A program made the position numbers and the translations under genes. The notes beneath the pieces are model-generated. The model worked only from the letters and a program-made list of their open reading frames with translations. It ran no database searches and was not told where the DNA came from. From positions 87,961,191 to 88,025,190 of the forward strand of contig NC_080423.1 in assembly GCF_029873635.1 (NCBI RefSeq): 64,000 nucleotides of DNA, given 5' to 3'. Source of the stretch: Malania oleifera (taxonomy: Eukaryota; Streptophyta; Magnoliopsida; Santalales; Ximeniaceae). This document shows positions 36,478 to 48,298 of the stretch, piece after piece (within the stretch, counting starts at the first letter, position 1; every line of letters begins with the position of its first letter).

Positions 36478-38650
36478 TGTTAGCTTTAACATGATCCCAA
36501 GAGGGGGGTGAATTGGTATTTTTAAAAATTTAAGCCCTAGGTTAATCTCCTAATACCAGTATATTCACAAACCTATGGACAATCTAGTGCAAGCAATGTA
36601 AACGTTTATCAGAAAGTAAATAAAGCAATTTAATCAATCACACATGCACTAGAAAGCAGTAAAGTAAAAGTGACATGCAGGAATGTTATCGAGGTTCGGC
36701 CAATTGCCTACGTCTCCACCTTGGCTAATAGGCACAAGGATTACCACTATAACTTGCTCACTTAAACGAGTGGAGAGACATCGATACAAACAAGGTCAAT
36801 TAGCACAGGGCTGACCTCAACCTTTACAATAATCCTTATCGAGCTAGATTACCACCCCCTCAGGTCACGCCTGGAATCACTCAGATTTACAATCAAATAG
36901 TACAGATAAAAGTGCTTTCAAGTAAAGTAGATATGTACTCAAATGCATTCAATCACATACACCACAAATGATTTAATACGTAAGCTTAGTGTGGTCTAAA
37001 TAGTTCAACTCTCAAATGTATTTCCTATCAATGTAATGAGTACTTGAGAGTGTCAACAATCAATCTTTGTATTTCAAGATGTTCTCAATCAAGATGCTCA
37101 AACAAAGATATCACTCAAGTTTCAAATAATCCAAAGAGTAGAATATATCAATCACGCAAATAGTGTATATGCTTGGTTTGCAAAAGATATTTAACCTTTG
37201 AATTCAGCAAATGATATGAAAGTCAATAAATGTTACAACAAGGATCAATATCACAAACACAAATATCTTTTCAAAAATATGTCAATATAAATCACACAAG
37301 ATATTTGAGTATATTTTGAAAATAATTTTGCAACCCAAATACAAATACGAGCTTCCTAAGATATTGCAACAGAAATGCAACACTCAAAAGCTTAGGTAAG
37401 TCTTCTTAGGATAGGCTTATGAGCAAAGCCCCTTAAAAATACTTAGGTTTGGCTCTCAAGAAAATCGTTTCAATCAAACAAACAAGGAAAGCAAACCTTT
37501 CAATACAATCACTCAATCAACTTACAAAGACTTTTGGCAATAGGAGAAGGTAAGTATGAGTGGTTTGAGAGAGAGTAGGAATAGTAGTGAGAGTTTTGCT
37601 TGAGAGAAAATTTTTGGATTTTGTATGCTAATCAAGTTATTAATTTTCCCAAATAAAGGGTATTTATAGACACCCTATGAAATATAACCGTTGGGGATAT
37701 AGCCGTGATTATTTGAAAATATTAATGATGTTTTAAATATTTTAACCCTGATAAAAATAAGTTAACCACAGTAAAAATGCAGGGCAACCCAAGAAACCCG
37801 GTCGACCAGAACCATTTTGGTCGACTGAAGTTCTTGAGGCTCGGTCGACCTAGCCAAAAATGAACTTCTGGTTCGGTCGACCGGATGAGTATGTCCAAAG
37901 GGCGATTTTCCATTTTGAGAGGTTCAGTCGACCAGGAAGATCTGAACTAAATTGTTCGATCGACCATACCATTGGGACAACTCCAAGAACCCTCGGTCGA
38001 CTAGAGCGTTGGAGTACATTTTTCTCTCGGTCGACTAGGAAGCCAAAATGTTGACTTCACGAGGGTTTGGTTGACCGGAGCCATTTGAACTACAAGAGTT
38101 CGGTCGACCGGGCTGTGGTCAACTGGTTGACCCAAACCGGGTTCGGTCGACCAGGGCAGAATGAACTGCCAATGTCGGTCGATCGAAAGTACACAATGTG
38201 TGCATTTCGGTCCTGATTCAATACACTTTGACCCTATTGAAGTTCCTAATACATGCAAGTGCAATGGTGAGTGTCTTAGGGTCATTTTTAGGTCTTTTTG
38301 AAGATACCAAAAAAATCCAGTGTCAACCAGCCGAAGGTCGACCGAAGGGTGACCCCTAAGGTTTTTCTAAGGTCATTTTTATTTTGAGCTTACGTATTTG
38401 ACCATCCATGTGATGTGTGTGATTATTACATACAAAAAGCCCTAATTACCATTACAGACCCTTTACATAAATAAAATATATTGCAACAAGAGAAATTGGG
38501 TCTTCAATAGAAATTTGGTCTTCAAGCTTCGCTCTCTCCATGTGCATTATGATCTGTTAATTTAAGTTCTCTCACAAAACCTCAAGCACCCATTAGATAC
38601 AATGAGTATTTGTCATTAATCAAAACTGAGCGTGACCTATAAGGTCAACA
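36478..38650 (-). repeat. 3' LTR of copia element 3
   Basis: TGTTAGCTTTAACATGATCC to AAGGTCAACA, 2173 bp, colinear with 44105-46279. The minus-strand TATA box (TCTATAAATACC) is at about 37659-37670. About 14 GGTCGACC-type words lie upstream of it at 37798-38345. Confidence 0.93.
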
Positions 38651-38665
38651 TTCTCCCCCTTTTTT
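38651..38665 (-). other. Polypurine tract of copia 3
   Basis: AAAAAGGGGGAGAA on the minus strand, abutting the 3' LTR. Confidence 0.88.
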
Positions 38666-39262
38666 ATGATGACAAATACGATCAGCAAAAATATAGGGTT
38701 AAGCCTAAGAAGGCTCCCCCTTTCAATATGCATCCAATTTATTTTGCCCAAGTCATTTTACCCATTATTTTTGCCCCTTTCCATCTCCCCCTTTTGGTAA
38801 CAGTAAAAAGGGCCATATAAATTAACGTCCTAAGCAATACGTAAGTATTATAGTTATACATGAAGAATTTTTAAAGGATTTAGAAAATTTTCAGTAGAGT
38901 ACCGATTGTAAATTAGACTTCCCAAAATAAATCCTGTATAATAGTAACCTGTTTAAGTTTAAATATTTCCTAACAGTTTATCCACAACTACTCAAACAGT
39001 TCAGTATGGTCCAACAAGTAAATAAAATTCCAACATAATCATGAAGTGGATAAGAGAGTTGTGCATTACAAGTAATAATCAATATTCGATGCATTCAATA
39101 TTATCATGCTATAGATATAAAGCATGTGCACACTATCAATAATCAACTTTCACAAAGTCTAAAGCAAGAAGGCAAGTCATTAAAAATATTAGTTGCTAAG
39201 ACTTAGAAAGTTCTCATTTGAGAGTTCCCCCTAAATTTATGCAAGTTATGAAACATTTAAGC
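38666..39262. other. 3' non-coding region of copia 3
   Basis: About 600 bases between the pol stop and the polypurine tract. It repeats CTCCCCC-type runs (for example 38714, 38786) and has no ORF. The env-like gene of some SIRE elements is absent. Confidence 0.6.
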
Positions 39263-41420
39263 TTAAGAAGCTTCTCTACTATGTATTAAGCCTAATTCAC
39301 GTCTAATTTGTATGAACCTATCCTCGGGAAGTGGTTTAGTCAATATATCAGCCCATTGTTCCTTTGTGCATACAAACTCAAGAGCCACGTCTCCTTTTTG
39401 CACATGATCACGAAGAAAGTGATGTCTAATCTCAATGTGTTTAGTTCGTGAATGTGAGATAGGATTTTTAGAAATGTTGATTGCACTAATATTATCACAT
39501 TTAATAGGTATCGCATCATAGTGCAATCCATAATACATAACTTGTTATTTCATATAAAGAGTTTGGGCACAACAACTTCCAGCCGCAATATATTCAGTTT
39601 CGGCTGTGGATAAGGCAACTGAGTTTTGTTTCTTGGAGAACCAAGAAACAAGAGATTGACCTAAGTAACGACAAGTGTCGCTAGTGCTTTTTCTATCAAC
39701 CTTACTATCGGCAAAGTCAGCATCAGTGTAACTCACAATCTCAAAGGTAGTATGCGTAGGGTACCACAAGCCTAACTCTATAGTCCCAACTAGATACCTA
39801 AGGATTCATTTGATAGCTTTTAAGTGAGATTCCTTAGGGGCAGCCTGAAACCTAGCACACATACACACACTAAACATAATATCAGGCCTACTAGCAATGA
39901 GATATAGGAGACTTCCAATCATGCCACGATACAATTTTACATCAACAGGAATTCTTTGCTCATCTTTATCAAGTTTAATGGAAGAGTTCATAGGTGTACC
40001 AAGAATTTTGCAATCTTTCATATTAAATTTCCTCAGTAAGTCCCTGATATATTTAGATTAAAATATGAAAGTTCCATGTTTGGCTTGTTTGATTTGTAGC
40101 CCTAAGAAGAAACTAAGTTCACCCATCATGCTCATTTCAAATTCACTTTGCATGCATTTGGCAAACTCATTACACAACTCATCATTCGTTGCTCTAAAAA
40201 TGATATCGTCCACATAAATTTGAACAAGCAACATATCATCATTTTTGGATTTGATGAAAAGTGCAGTGTCGATTTTGCCACAAGTAAACCCATTTTCTAG
40301 TAGAAAACCATTAAGCCTCTCATACCAATCTCTAGGAGCTTGTTTCAATCCATACAAGGCTTTAGATAATCGGTAAACATGATCGGGATATTTATGATTT
40401 TCAAAATCGGGTGGTTGTTCTACGTATACCTCTTCATTAATGTAGCCATTTAGAAAAGCGCTTTTAACATCCATTTGAAACAATTTAAAATTTTTAAAAG
40501 CGGCAAAGGCAAGTAGCATACGAATGGTTTCTAACCTAGCAACTATAGCATATGTTTCATCAAAGTCAATCCCTTCCTGTTGGTTATACCATTGGGCAAC
40601 TAGTCTAGTTTTATTCCTAGTTACTACCCCATTCTCATCTTTCTTATTTCTATATACCCATTTAGTTCCAATGATGGTGTGCTCATTAGGCCTAGAAACT
40701 AAGGTCCACACTTTGCTTCTATCAAATTGGTTAAGTTCTTCTTGCATGGACATCATCCAAGAATCATCCTCTATGGCTTCTTTAATATTTTTAGGTTCTT
40801 CTTGGGATAAGAAAGCAAAATGATTCACTAGATTTCTCAGGGAGGATCTTGTGGCTACACCACGAGACGGCTCACCTATGATTTGATCTATAGGATGATT
40901 TCTAACGAATTTCCAATCTCTAGGCAACTCCTGATTTTCATTTATATTATCTTCAGATGATTTTTCATTTACTTCTTGATTTTCACTTGCATTGTTTTCA
41001 ATAGACATTTTCTCTAAGTATTTTCTAATATCAATATCATCTTCATCATTTTTATTAGAGAATGGATTAGCTTCATCAAACACAACATGAATAGATTCAA
41101 TCACAGTCAATGTTCTTTTGTTGAAAACCCTATATGCTTTGCTATTTAATGCATATCCTAGGAAAATACTTTCATCAGATTTAAAGTCAAATTTTCCTAA
41201 ATGCTCATTATCTCTAAGCACAAAGAATTTACAACCAAACACATGAAAGTAGAAAATATTAGGCTTATGGTTATTCCACAATTCATAAAGGGTTTTATTA
41301 ATCGAAGGTCTAATCAATACCCTATTCATAACATAGCATGTAGTATTAATGGCCTCAGCCCAAAAATATTTAGGTAAGTTATGCTCATTCAGCATAGTTA
41401 TACCCATTTCTTGCAGTGAC
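39263..41420 (-). pseudogene. Copia 3 integrase tail, reverse transcriptase and RNase H
   Basis: From MGITMLNEHNLPKYFWAEAI (41407) the integrase C-terminus continues to HVFGCKFFVLRDNEHLGKF. RT follows: GTKWVYRNKKDENGVV, FQMDVKSAFLNGYINEEVYV, YGLKQAPRDWYERL and the catalytic box IYVDDIIFRA (about 40195-40225). After a stop at about 40058 comes LYRGMIGSLLYLIASRPDIM, then RNase H with SYTDADFADSKVDRKSTSD and VALSTAETEYIAAGS. It ends at LGLIHSREAS. The order integrase-RT-RNase H defines Ty1/copia. Three in-frame stops (about 40058, 39805, 39543) break it. Confidence 0.94.
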
Positions 41421-42340
41421 CTATTCTTTCTTTCTGACTACACCATTTTGTTGAGGTGTCCTAGGTGTAGAGAAGTTATGTGATATGCCCTCTAAGTCAC
41501 AATATTTTTCTATTCTTTCATTTTTGAATTTCGTGCCTCTATCACTACTTATGTGAATTATTTTATATCCCTTTTCATTTTGGATTCTCCTACAAAGTTT
41601 GGTGAACTGTTCACATGATTCATTTTTATGTGCAAGAAATAACACCCATGTAAATCTAGAAAAGTCATCCACAATTACAAAGGCATAAGATTTACCACCA
41701 AGACTTTGCACAGAATTAGGTCCAAACAAGTCTAGGTGAAGCATCTCTATAGGTCTAGTAGTAGATATGAATTCCTTTTTCTTAAAACTAAATTTTGTTT
41801 GCATACCCATTTGACATGCATCACAAATTTTATCCTTTACAAAAGGCATCTTAGGCAAGCCTTTAACTAATTCTTTTCTAACAAGTTTAGACAATAAATC
41901 CATGCTAGCATGTCCTAAACACCTATGTCATAACCAACTAGCTTCATTTATAGTAGAAAAACATGTTACTTGTTGTGAAGCTAAATTATCAAGAGAGGTA
42001 GTATAAACATTTTCATGTCTATCAGCAGTAAATAGCACTTTGTGATCTATTTTATTTTCTACTATGCATTTATCATTTTCAAAAGATACTTTATATCCTA
42101 TGTCACACAACTGACTTATGTTAAGTAGATTATACTTCAATCCATCAACCAACAAAACATTATCAATAGTAAGAGAGGAATCCTTACCAACCTTACCTAC
42201 CCTAATGATGCATCCTTTGGCATTGTCGCCAAATGTCACATAGCCTCCCTCATTGGGAACAATTGAAGTGAATTTTCCTTTGTTGTCGGTCATGTGTTGT
42301 GAGTATCCACTATCTAAGTATCACCGGTCCTTAGAGGAGG
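41421..42340 (-). pseudogene. Copia 3 protease and integrase core
   Basis: The protease site YLDSGYSQHMTDN is at about 42295-42335 with D-S-G intact, directly preceded by a TGA where Trp is usual. A GAG-pre-integrase region and zinc motif (KICDACQMGMQTKFSF) follow. In the integrase core, the first Asp is in MLHLDLFGP and the second in HISSDRGTKFKN. At the third catalytic position the family has VVERKNR, but here the codons read VVRKKE and stop. The Glu is missing and the frame shifts by one near 41425, separating it from the RT half. Confidence 0.9.
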
Positions 42341-42431
42341 ACGATCTTAGGCATATCTGCAGAATAAGTTAAGTAACTGATGCTGGTCTCCAAATTTTTT
42401 TGGGTCCACGGGAGTTAGTGGCAAGATCTCC

Positions 42432-44048
42432 CTAAACTACCCATACTTTCCTAATTCTAGCATGCTTATTCCTAAGTGGACAATCAAACTGAATGTGATC
42501 AATTTGTTTACATTTAAAGCATTTTAATCTACACTTAGGTTCTTTAGGAGGAATATGGGACTTTGACTCACGTGTAAAATGTCCTAAGTAAAGATTTAGT
42601 CGTCTAACATTTTCAACACCATTAAAACCAAGACCCTCTTTACTTAAGGAGTTTCTTTGGACACCAAGTAGTTTTTCAAAGTTGCGTTTGCCCTCGGTGA
42701 ATTTAAAAATGATTTTGGAGCTATCCTCCAATTTTCTCTCAAGCTCAGCAATTTTAACATCTTTTTCTTTTAAAATGGAAGCATGAAAGGTTTTTACCAT
42801 ATTAAACAATTTTGACCAATTTTCACATTTCTTTTTCAAATCATTATTTTCTTTGGTCATTTTTCCTAATAGTTTAGATACACGAATATATTCAAACTGC
42901 AACTCTCTAAATATAGGCATGCAATCAGAATCACAGTCATCAGATGAACAATATGAAGATGATAAGTTAGAAGACAATACGTCATCCTCGTGTTCCATCA
43001 AGCACAGATTAGCGATCTCCAAGTCGCTGTGATTTGATTCTGAGTCGCTACTGCTGAGTTTGTCCCATTAAGTCCTGGCCTTCATGGCTTTCTTATTTCT
43101 CTTAGCCTCCTTTTTCAACAGTGGGAAGTCAGGTTTGATGTGCCCCACCTTGTTGCAGTTATAGCATATATGAGCATTTGATTTTTCTTTTCTTTTGCTA
43201 GACTCCCCCTTCTCATTAGTAGACTCTCTATATTTTTTATAGGGCTTCCTGTTCTTCCTGAAAAATCTGCTGAATTTTCTGGTTAGCATGGCCATTTCAT
43301 CATCAGTGTTAGACTCACTGCACTCACTAGATAAGTTATTAGATGCTTTCAATGCAGTCACTTTCTTGGCCCTATTATGCTCATTAAGTCTCTCATTTAT
43401 GGACAGTTCAAAACTAATCAAGAAGCCTATCAATTCATCTAAGGTCATGGCCTTAAGGTCTCTACCCTCAGCAATGGTCGTAGCCTTGGCTTCCCAAACA
43501 AGAGGTAAGCCTCTAAGGATCTTCCTAATCATCTCATATGTGGGATAGGTCTTTCCTAATGCATGCAGTGAGTTTATGATGTGTGTAAATCTAGTGTACA
43601 TGCTCTGAATGGACTCACCTACATTCATCCTAAATGCCTCATACTCACTGGTCAACATATCTATCTTACTGTCTTTCACACCTCTCGTACCCTCATATGT
43701 GACCTCTAACTTATCCCATATTTCTTTTGCTATAGAACATGCCATAATTCTGTTAAATTCATTTACATCAATACTATAGTATAAAATATTCATGGCAGTG
43801 GCATTAAGACTAACGGTTTTCATATCATCATCATTATATTCATCCTCAATTTTTGGAACTCTAGCCGCACCCTCAGTTTTCATAGGGACAAAGTTTCCCT
43901 TAGAGACAATCCTCCACACCTTCCAATTAGTATTTTAAAGGTAGATGCACATCCTCTGTTTCCAGAAGGTGTAATTAACACCACTGAAAACAGGAGGTCG
44001 TGTGGAAGATGGTCCCTCAGGGAAAGGGGTCACGGAGCTATGAGTCAT
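42432..44048 (-). pseudogene. Copia 3 gag with two zinc knuckles
   Basis: The start ATG is at 44048 (MTHSSVTPFPEGPSS), 44 bases inside the primer site. The core reads PPVFSGVNYTFWKQRM, a stop near 43935, EIWDKLEVTYEGTRGVKDSK and SMYTRFTHIINSLHALGKTY. Then come KILRGLPLVWEAKATTIAEG and LDELIGFLISFE. Knuckle 1 is CYNCNKVGHIKPDF (last Cys replaced by Phe). After a stop at about 43065 there is an acidic linker and coiled coil (LGKMTKENNDLKKKCENW), then knuckle 2, CFKCKQIDHIQFDC, whose Gly is Asp. It is in one frame with the protease and integrase core. Two knuckles and large LTRs fit the Maximus/SIRE lineage. Confidence 0.92.
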
Positions 44049-44091
44049 ATGTGATCTTTTAGCAAACTAACAACAAGTCTATGTTACGTGA

Positions 44092-44103
44092 CTCTGATAC
44101 CAA
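44092..44103 (-). other. Primer binding site of copia 3 (tRNA-Met)
   Basis: TTGGTATCAGAG on the minus strand, one base from the 5' LTR. Confidence 0.92.
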
Positions 44104-44104
44104 T

Positions 44105-46279
44105 TGTTAGCTTTATCGTGATCCTAAGAGGGGGGTGAATTGGTATTTCTAAAAATTTTAGCCCTAGGTTAATCTCCTAACACCAGTATATTCACAAACC
44201 TATGGACAGTCTAGTGCAAGCAATGTAAACGTATACCAAAAAGTAAATAAAGTAATTTAATCAATCATACATGCACTAGAAAGCAATAAAGTAAGAGTGA
44301 CACACAGGAATGTTATCGAGGTTCGGTCAATTGCCTACGTCCCCGCCTTACCTAACAAGAACAAGAATTACCACTACAACTTGCTCACTTAAACGGGTGG
44401 AGCGGCACCGATACAAACTAGGTCAATTAGCACAGGGCTGACCTCAACCTTTACAATAATCCTTACCGGATTGGATTACCGCCCTCTCAGGCCATGCCTA
44501 GAATCACTCAGATTTACAATCAAATGGTACGGATAAAAGTGTTTTCAAGTAAAGCAGATATGTACCCAAATGCATTCAATCACATACACCACAAATGATT
44601 TAATACGTAAGCTCAGTTTAGTCTAAATAGTTCAACTCTCAAATGTATTTCCTATCAGTGTAATGAGTACTTGAGAGTGTCAACAATCAATCTTTGTATT
44701 TCAAGATGCTCTCAATCAAGATGCTCAAACAAAGATATCACTCAAGTTTCAAATAATCCAAAGAGTAGAATATATCAATCACGCAAATAGTGTATATGCT
44801 TGGTTTGCAAAAGATATTTAACCTTTGAATTCAGCAAATGATATGAAAGTGAATAAATGTTGTAACAGTGATCAATATCACAAACACAAATATCTTTTCA
44901 AAAATATGTCAATATAAATCACACAAGATATTTGAGTATATTCTGAAAACGTTTTTGCAACCCAAATATAAATACGAGCTTCCTAAGATATTACAACACA
45001 AATGTAATACTCAGAAGCTTAGGCAAGTCTTCTTAGGATAGGCTTATGAGCAAAATCCCTTAAGAACACTTAGGTTTGGCTATCAAGAAAATCGTTTCAA
45101 TCAAACAAACAAGGAGAGCAAAACTTTCAATACAATCACTCAATCAACTTACCAATACTTTTGGCAAAAGGAGAAGATAAGTATGAGTGGTTTAAGAGAG
45201 AGTAGGAATAGTACTGAGAGTTTTGCTTGAGAGAAAATTTTTGGATTTTGTGTGCTAATCAAATTACTAATTTTCCCAAATGAAAAGGTATTTATAGACA
45301 CCCCATGAAATATAACCGTTGGGGACATAGCCAAAATTATTAGAAAAGATTAATGATGTTTTAAATATTTTAACACTGATAAAAATAAGTTAACCACGAT
45401 AAAAATGCAAGGCAACCCGAGAGACCCAGTCGACCAGAACCATTTCGGTCGACCAAAGTTCTTGAGGCTCGGTCGACCAGGCCAAAAATGAACTTCAGGT
45501 TCGGTTGACTGGACGAGTATGTCCGTAGGGCGATTTTCCATTTTGCGAGGTTCGATCGACCCGGAAGATCTGAACTAGATGGTTCGATGGACCATACCGT
45601 TGGGACAACTCCCAAGGACCCTCAGTTGACCAGAGCATTGGAGTACATTTTTATCTTGGTCGACCAAGAAGTCAAAATGTTGACTTCACGAGGGTTCGGT
45701 TGACCGAAGCCATTTGAACTGCAAGAGTTCGGCAGACAAGGCTGTGGTTAACTAGTTGACCCCGACCGGGTTCGGTTGATCAAGGCAGAATGAACTGTTA
45801 ATTTCGATTGACCGAAAGTGCACAAAGTGTGCATTTCGGTCCTGATTCAATACACTTTGACCCTATTCAACTTTCTAATACATGCAAGTGCAATAGTGAG
45901 TGTCTTAGGGTCATTTTTAGGTCTTTTTGAAGGCACCAAAAAAATCTGATGTTGGTCGACCTTCGATCGATCGAAGGGTGATCTCTAAGGTCTTTCTACG
46001 GTCATTTTTATTTTGAACTTACGTATTTGACCATCCATGTGATGTGTGTGATTATTACATACAAAAAGTTCTAATTACCATTACAGACCCTTTACATGAA
46101 TGAAATATATTACAACAAGAGAAATTGGGTCTTCAATAGAAATTTGGTCTTCAAACTTCAGTCTCTCCATGTGCGTTATGATCTGTCAATTTAAATTCCT
46201 ACACAAACCCTTAAGCACCCATTAGATACAATGAGTATTTGTCATTAATCAAAACTTGTCGTGACCTATAAGGTCAATG
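44105..46279 (-). repeat. 5' LTR of copia element 3
   Basis: 2175 bp, colinear with 36478-38650. Its outer end reads AAGGTCAATG instead of AAGGTCAACA, so in element sense the first two bases are CA rather than TG. The TATA box is at about 45288-45298 and GTCGACC words at 45426-45960. The CCATT target copy follows at 46280-46284. Confidence 0.93.
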
Positions 46280-46284
46280 CCATT

Positions 46285-47040
46285 TTAGGGTACCGTAATG
46301 GACTAAAGTCTTAAATTAGGTGTCTTAACAAAATTTCACACAATATTGACCACAAGACTTCTTCGTTGGTTAGTGCAATTAAAGGTCATGTGCTCAAACC
46401 ATGCTTTTATAGGTTCTTTCTATTCATTGAACCTCATTTATGGGATCTCTAATCACAGAAGTTGGGTTGCTCCCACTAGTGGCTCCTTGTAAGCTATCTC
46501 AACTTCAGTTGGAGAATCATTTTTGCCTATTTTAGACTATTGCAAATAGTACTAGAAACTGCTCATAATTATACCAATACATCAATTTGAATGTTTAAAA
46601 TTCAACATCCCACAGTTTTAAGTATTATATATCATGTACTTCAAAATACAATAAATTAGGTAAAAACATGTTTAAATAAAACATATTATAAAAGCCATCA
46701 TAATATTTCAAAAGCATAAGTTATGGACTTCATAAATTCAGTTAGTATATTTCATATTTATAAAATTTCCTTTTATAAAACCCCCCACATTTCCAAGATT
46801 ACATAATACGAACATCACAAAATATAATGATTTACAAAGAATATTTTAAATAAGAATACAAGCATATCCATTCTTTTTCAAGCAATTACATTCCAATGAC
46901 ATTGAATTATAATTAACTTGCTACAAGTAACATTCTTACAAGACAATAACATAGCAGAATAGACAACAATGGTTGAGAACACGCACACACTACATCAGTT
47001 CAGTTACACCCAGGGTTTGCATAAGCACCTAGGAAGAGGT
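46285..47040. other. Unassigned AT-rich region
   Basis: No coding similarity. It contains patches of A/T-rich sequence without repeat ends that I can recognise. Confidence 0.4.
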
Positions 47041-47280
47041 TCACTCGGTGACGGTGACGGCAGTGGGAGGAGCTAACAACCGCAGTGGTGACCCCAACAA
47101 TGGTGGGAAAAGCCAAGGACAGTGGCGACGGCAAGAAGAAAAGATGGAAGAATGGTGGGGTGGTGGAGCAAGGAAGAACAATGGCAAGGGGGTGAGAGGA
47201 GTGTTCAGCAAGCAGGGAGGAGGATAGAACGAATGGGGCAAAAATTTGGCAAAATCCGCGTGGGGTTAAGGTTTTGGAAT
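47041..47280. other. G-rich unassigned segment
   Basis: Unusually GC-rich for the window (GGTGACGGTGACGGCAGTGG, GGTGGGGTGGTGGAGC). Both strands have short open frames rich in Gly/Arg or Pro, without recognisable domains. It could be leader or coding sequence of the transposon that holds the hairpin repeats to its right. Confidence 0.4.
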
Positions 47281-47288
47281 TTTAGAGT

Positions 47289-47560
47289 ATTAGTGACGGT
47301 TTGAAAACCGTCACTAATATTCTCACAAACCATCGCTAATAGTTAAATAAATTGTTTATATATTTTTTTTAATAAAGAAAACACTGAAACTGTCACTAAA
47401 AGTGACGTATTTGTGATGGTTCTCATAATCAGTCACTAATAATAACTATTAGTGATGGTTTCTCTAAACTGTTACTAATAATGGACTATTAGTGACGGTT
47501 CCTCTAAACCATCACTAATAATGGACTATTAGTGATGGTTTCTCTAAACCATCACTAATA
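47289..47560. repeat. AGTGACGG hairpin repeats, including a 40-bp tandem unit
   Basis: 47289-47318 is a perfect palindrome (14-bp arms ATTAGTGACGGTTT, two-base loop). From 47446 three 40-bp units start at 47446, 47486 and 47526, each CTATTAGTGATGGTTTCTCT then AAACCATCACTAATAATGGA, and each able to fold on itself. Such motifs are typical of sub-terminal repeats of plant DNA transposons. I found no clear terminal inverted repeat to name the superfamily. Confidence 0.8.
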
Positions 47561-47647
47561 TTTTGCCTAAATTTTTCATTTTTATATTTTTTATATTTTG
47601 TGCATTTAGGTGAAGGCATTTGTGTAATTATCTATTACCAAAAACCT

Positions 47648-47697
<50 letters not shown>

Positions 47698-48018
47698 GGG
47701 GGTGTTCATGGAACAACAATTCTCCGCTCTTAAAAGTTGCATATACATACTTTGAAAGATGATTAATTCTAGTCAAATTTTGCAAAAATATAAGTGGAAG
47801 TGTGCGCATCTACTAAATTGATTCAGCAGGTGTTTTAAACAAATGAATTGAGATAAACCTTTTGTATTCTGCTCGAATCATACCACCATGAATGGCATCC
47901 CTTTGGGGATCTTTAATTGACCTTTAAAGGTCAAGAGGATAATTTCTTCTCAATGAGACTACGCAGAGATAAGAATTTTGTACCTGATAACCTCTTGACC
48001 TTTTTCCCCATCAATAAA
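47561..48018. other. Unassigned region with (GA)n
   Basis: Holds a (GA)n run at 47651-47694 and no coding similarity. From about 47980 it resembles 56519-56560 (CTTGACCTTT...CATTA), so it is part of the duplicated unit that contains the XS-gene copies. Confidence 0.5.
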
Positions 48019-48080
48019 GGCATTAATAGTGATGGTTTATGAGAACCGCCAATAGCTAATATAAGACTATTAGTGACGGT
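48019..48080. repeat. AGTGACGG motif block beside XS-gene copy I
   Basis: TTAATAGTGATGGTTTATGAG through ACTATTAGTGACGGTC. The same block, with changes, recurs at about 56545-56602 next to copy III. It sits exactly at the 3' end of the recognisable XS-gene exon in both places. Confidence 0.7.
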
Positions 48081-48298
48081 CTTTCTCTTCAAACATTCTA
48101 CTTAAGGACATGCTCTTCTCGTTGTATTTTATCTTCAACTCATCCATATTCTCATTTTTGGTGTCAAACAAATTGGCTAGATTAGCCACAGCATTATATT
48201 CTTTCTTGTTTTTCTTATTGGACAATATCTTCAAGAGCAACCCACCCATCCATAGGTATTTGAACCAAGATGTTTCTTTCGTGCATCTCATTCCTTTT
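48078..48298 (-). pseudogene. FDM/IDN2-like gene fragment, copy I
   Basis: On the minus strand one reads GWVALEDIVQ (decayed GWVA motif of the region after the XS domain). Then, in another frame, comes VANLANLFDTKNENMDELKI and KYNEKSMSLSRMFEEKDR, a coiled coil of the IDN2/FACTOR OF DNA METHYLATION type. These proteins act with SGS3-type RNA binding in RNA-directed DNA methylation. The fragment is truncated on the right by the copia 2 LTR (48299) and on the left by the AGTGACGG block. It is not functional. Confidence 0.75.

Noticed and set aside
47041..47304. Gly/Arg-rich or Pro-rich small proteins
   Set aside because: GC-rich sequence leaves several frames open and none shows a known motif; kept only as an unassigned segment.
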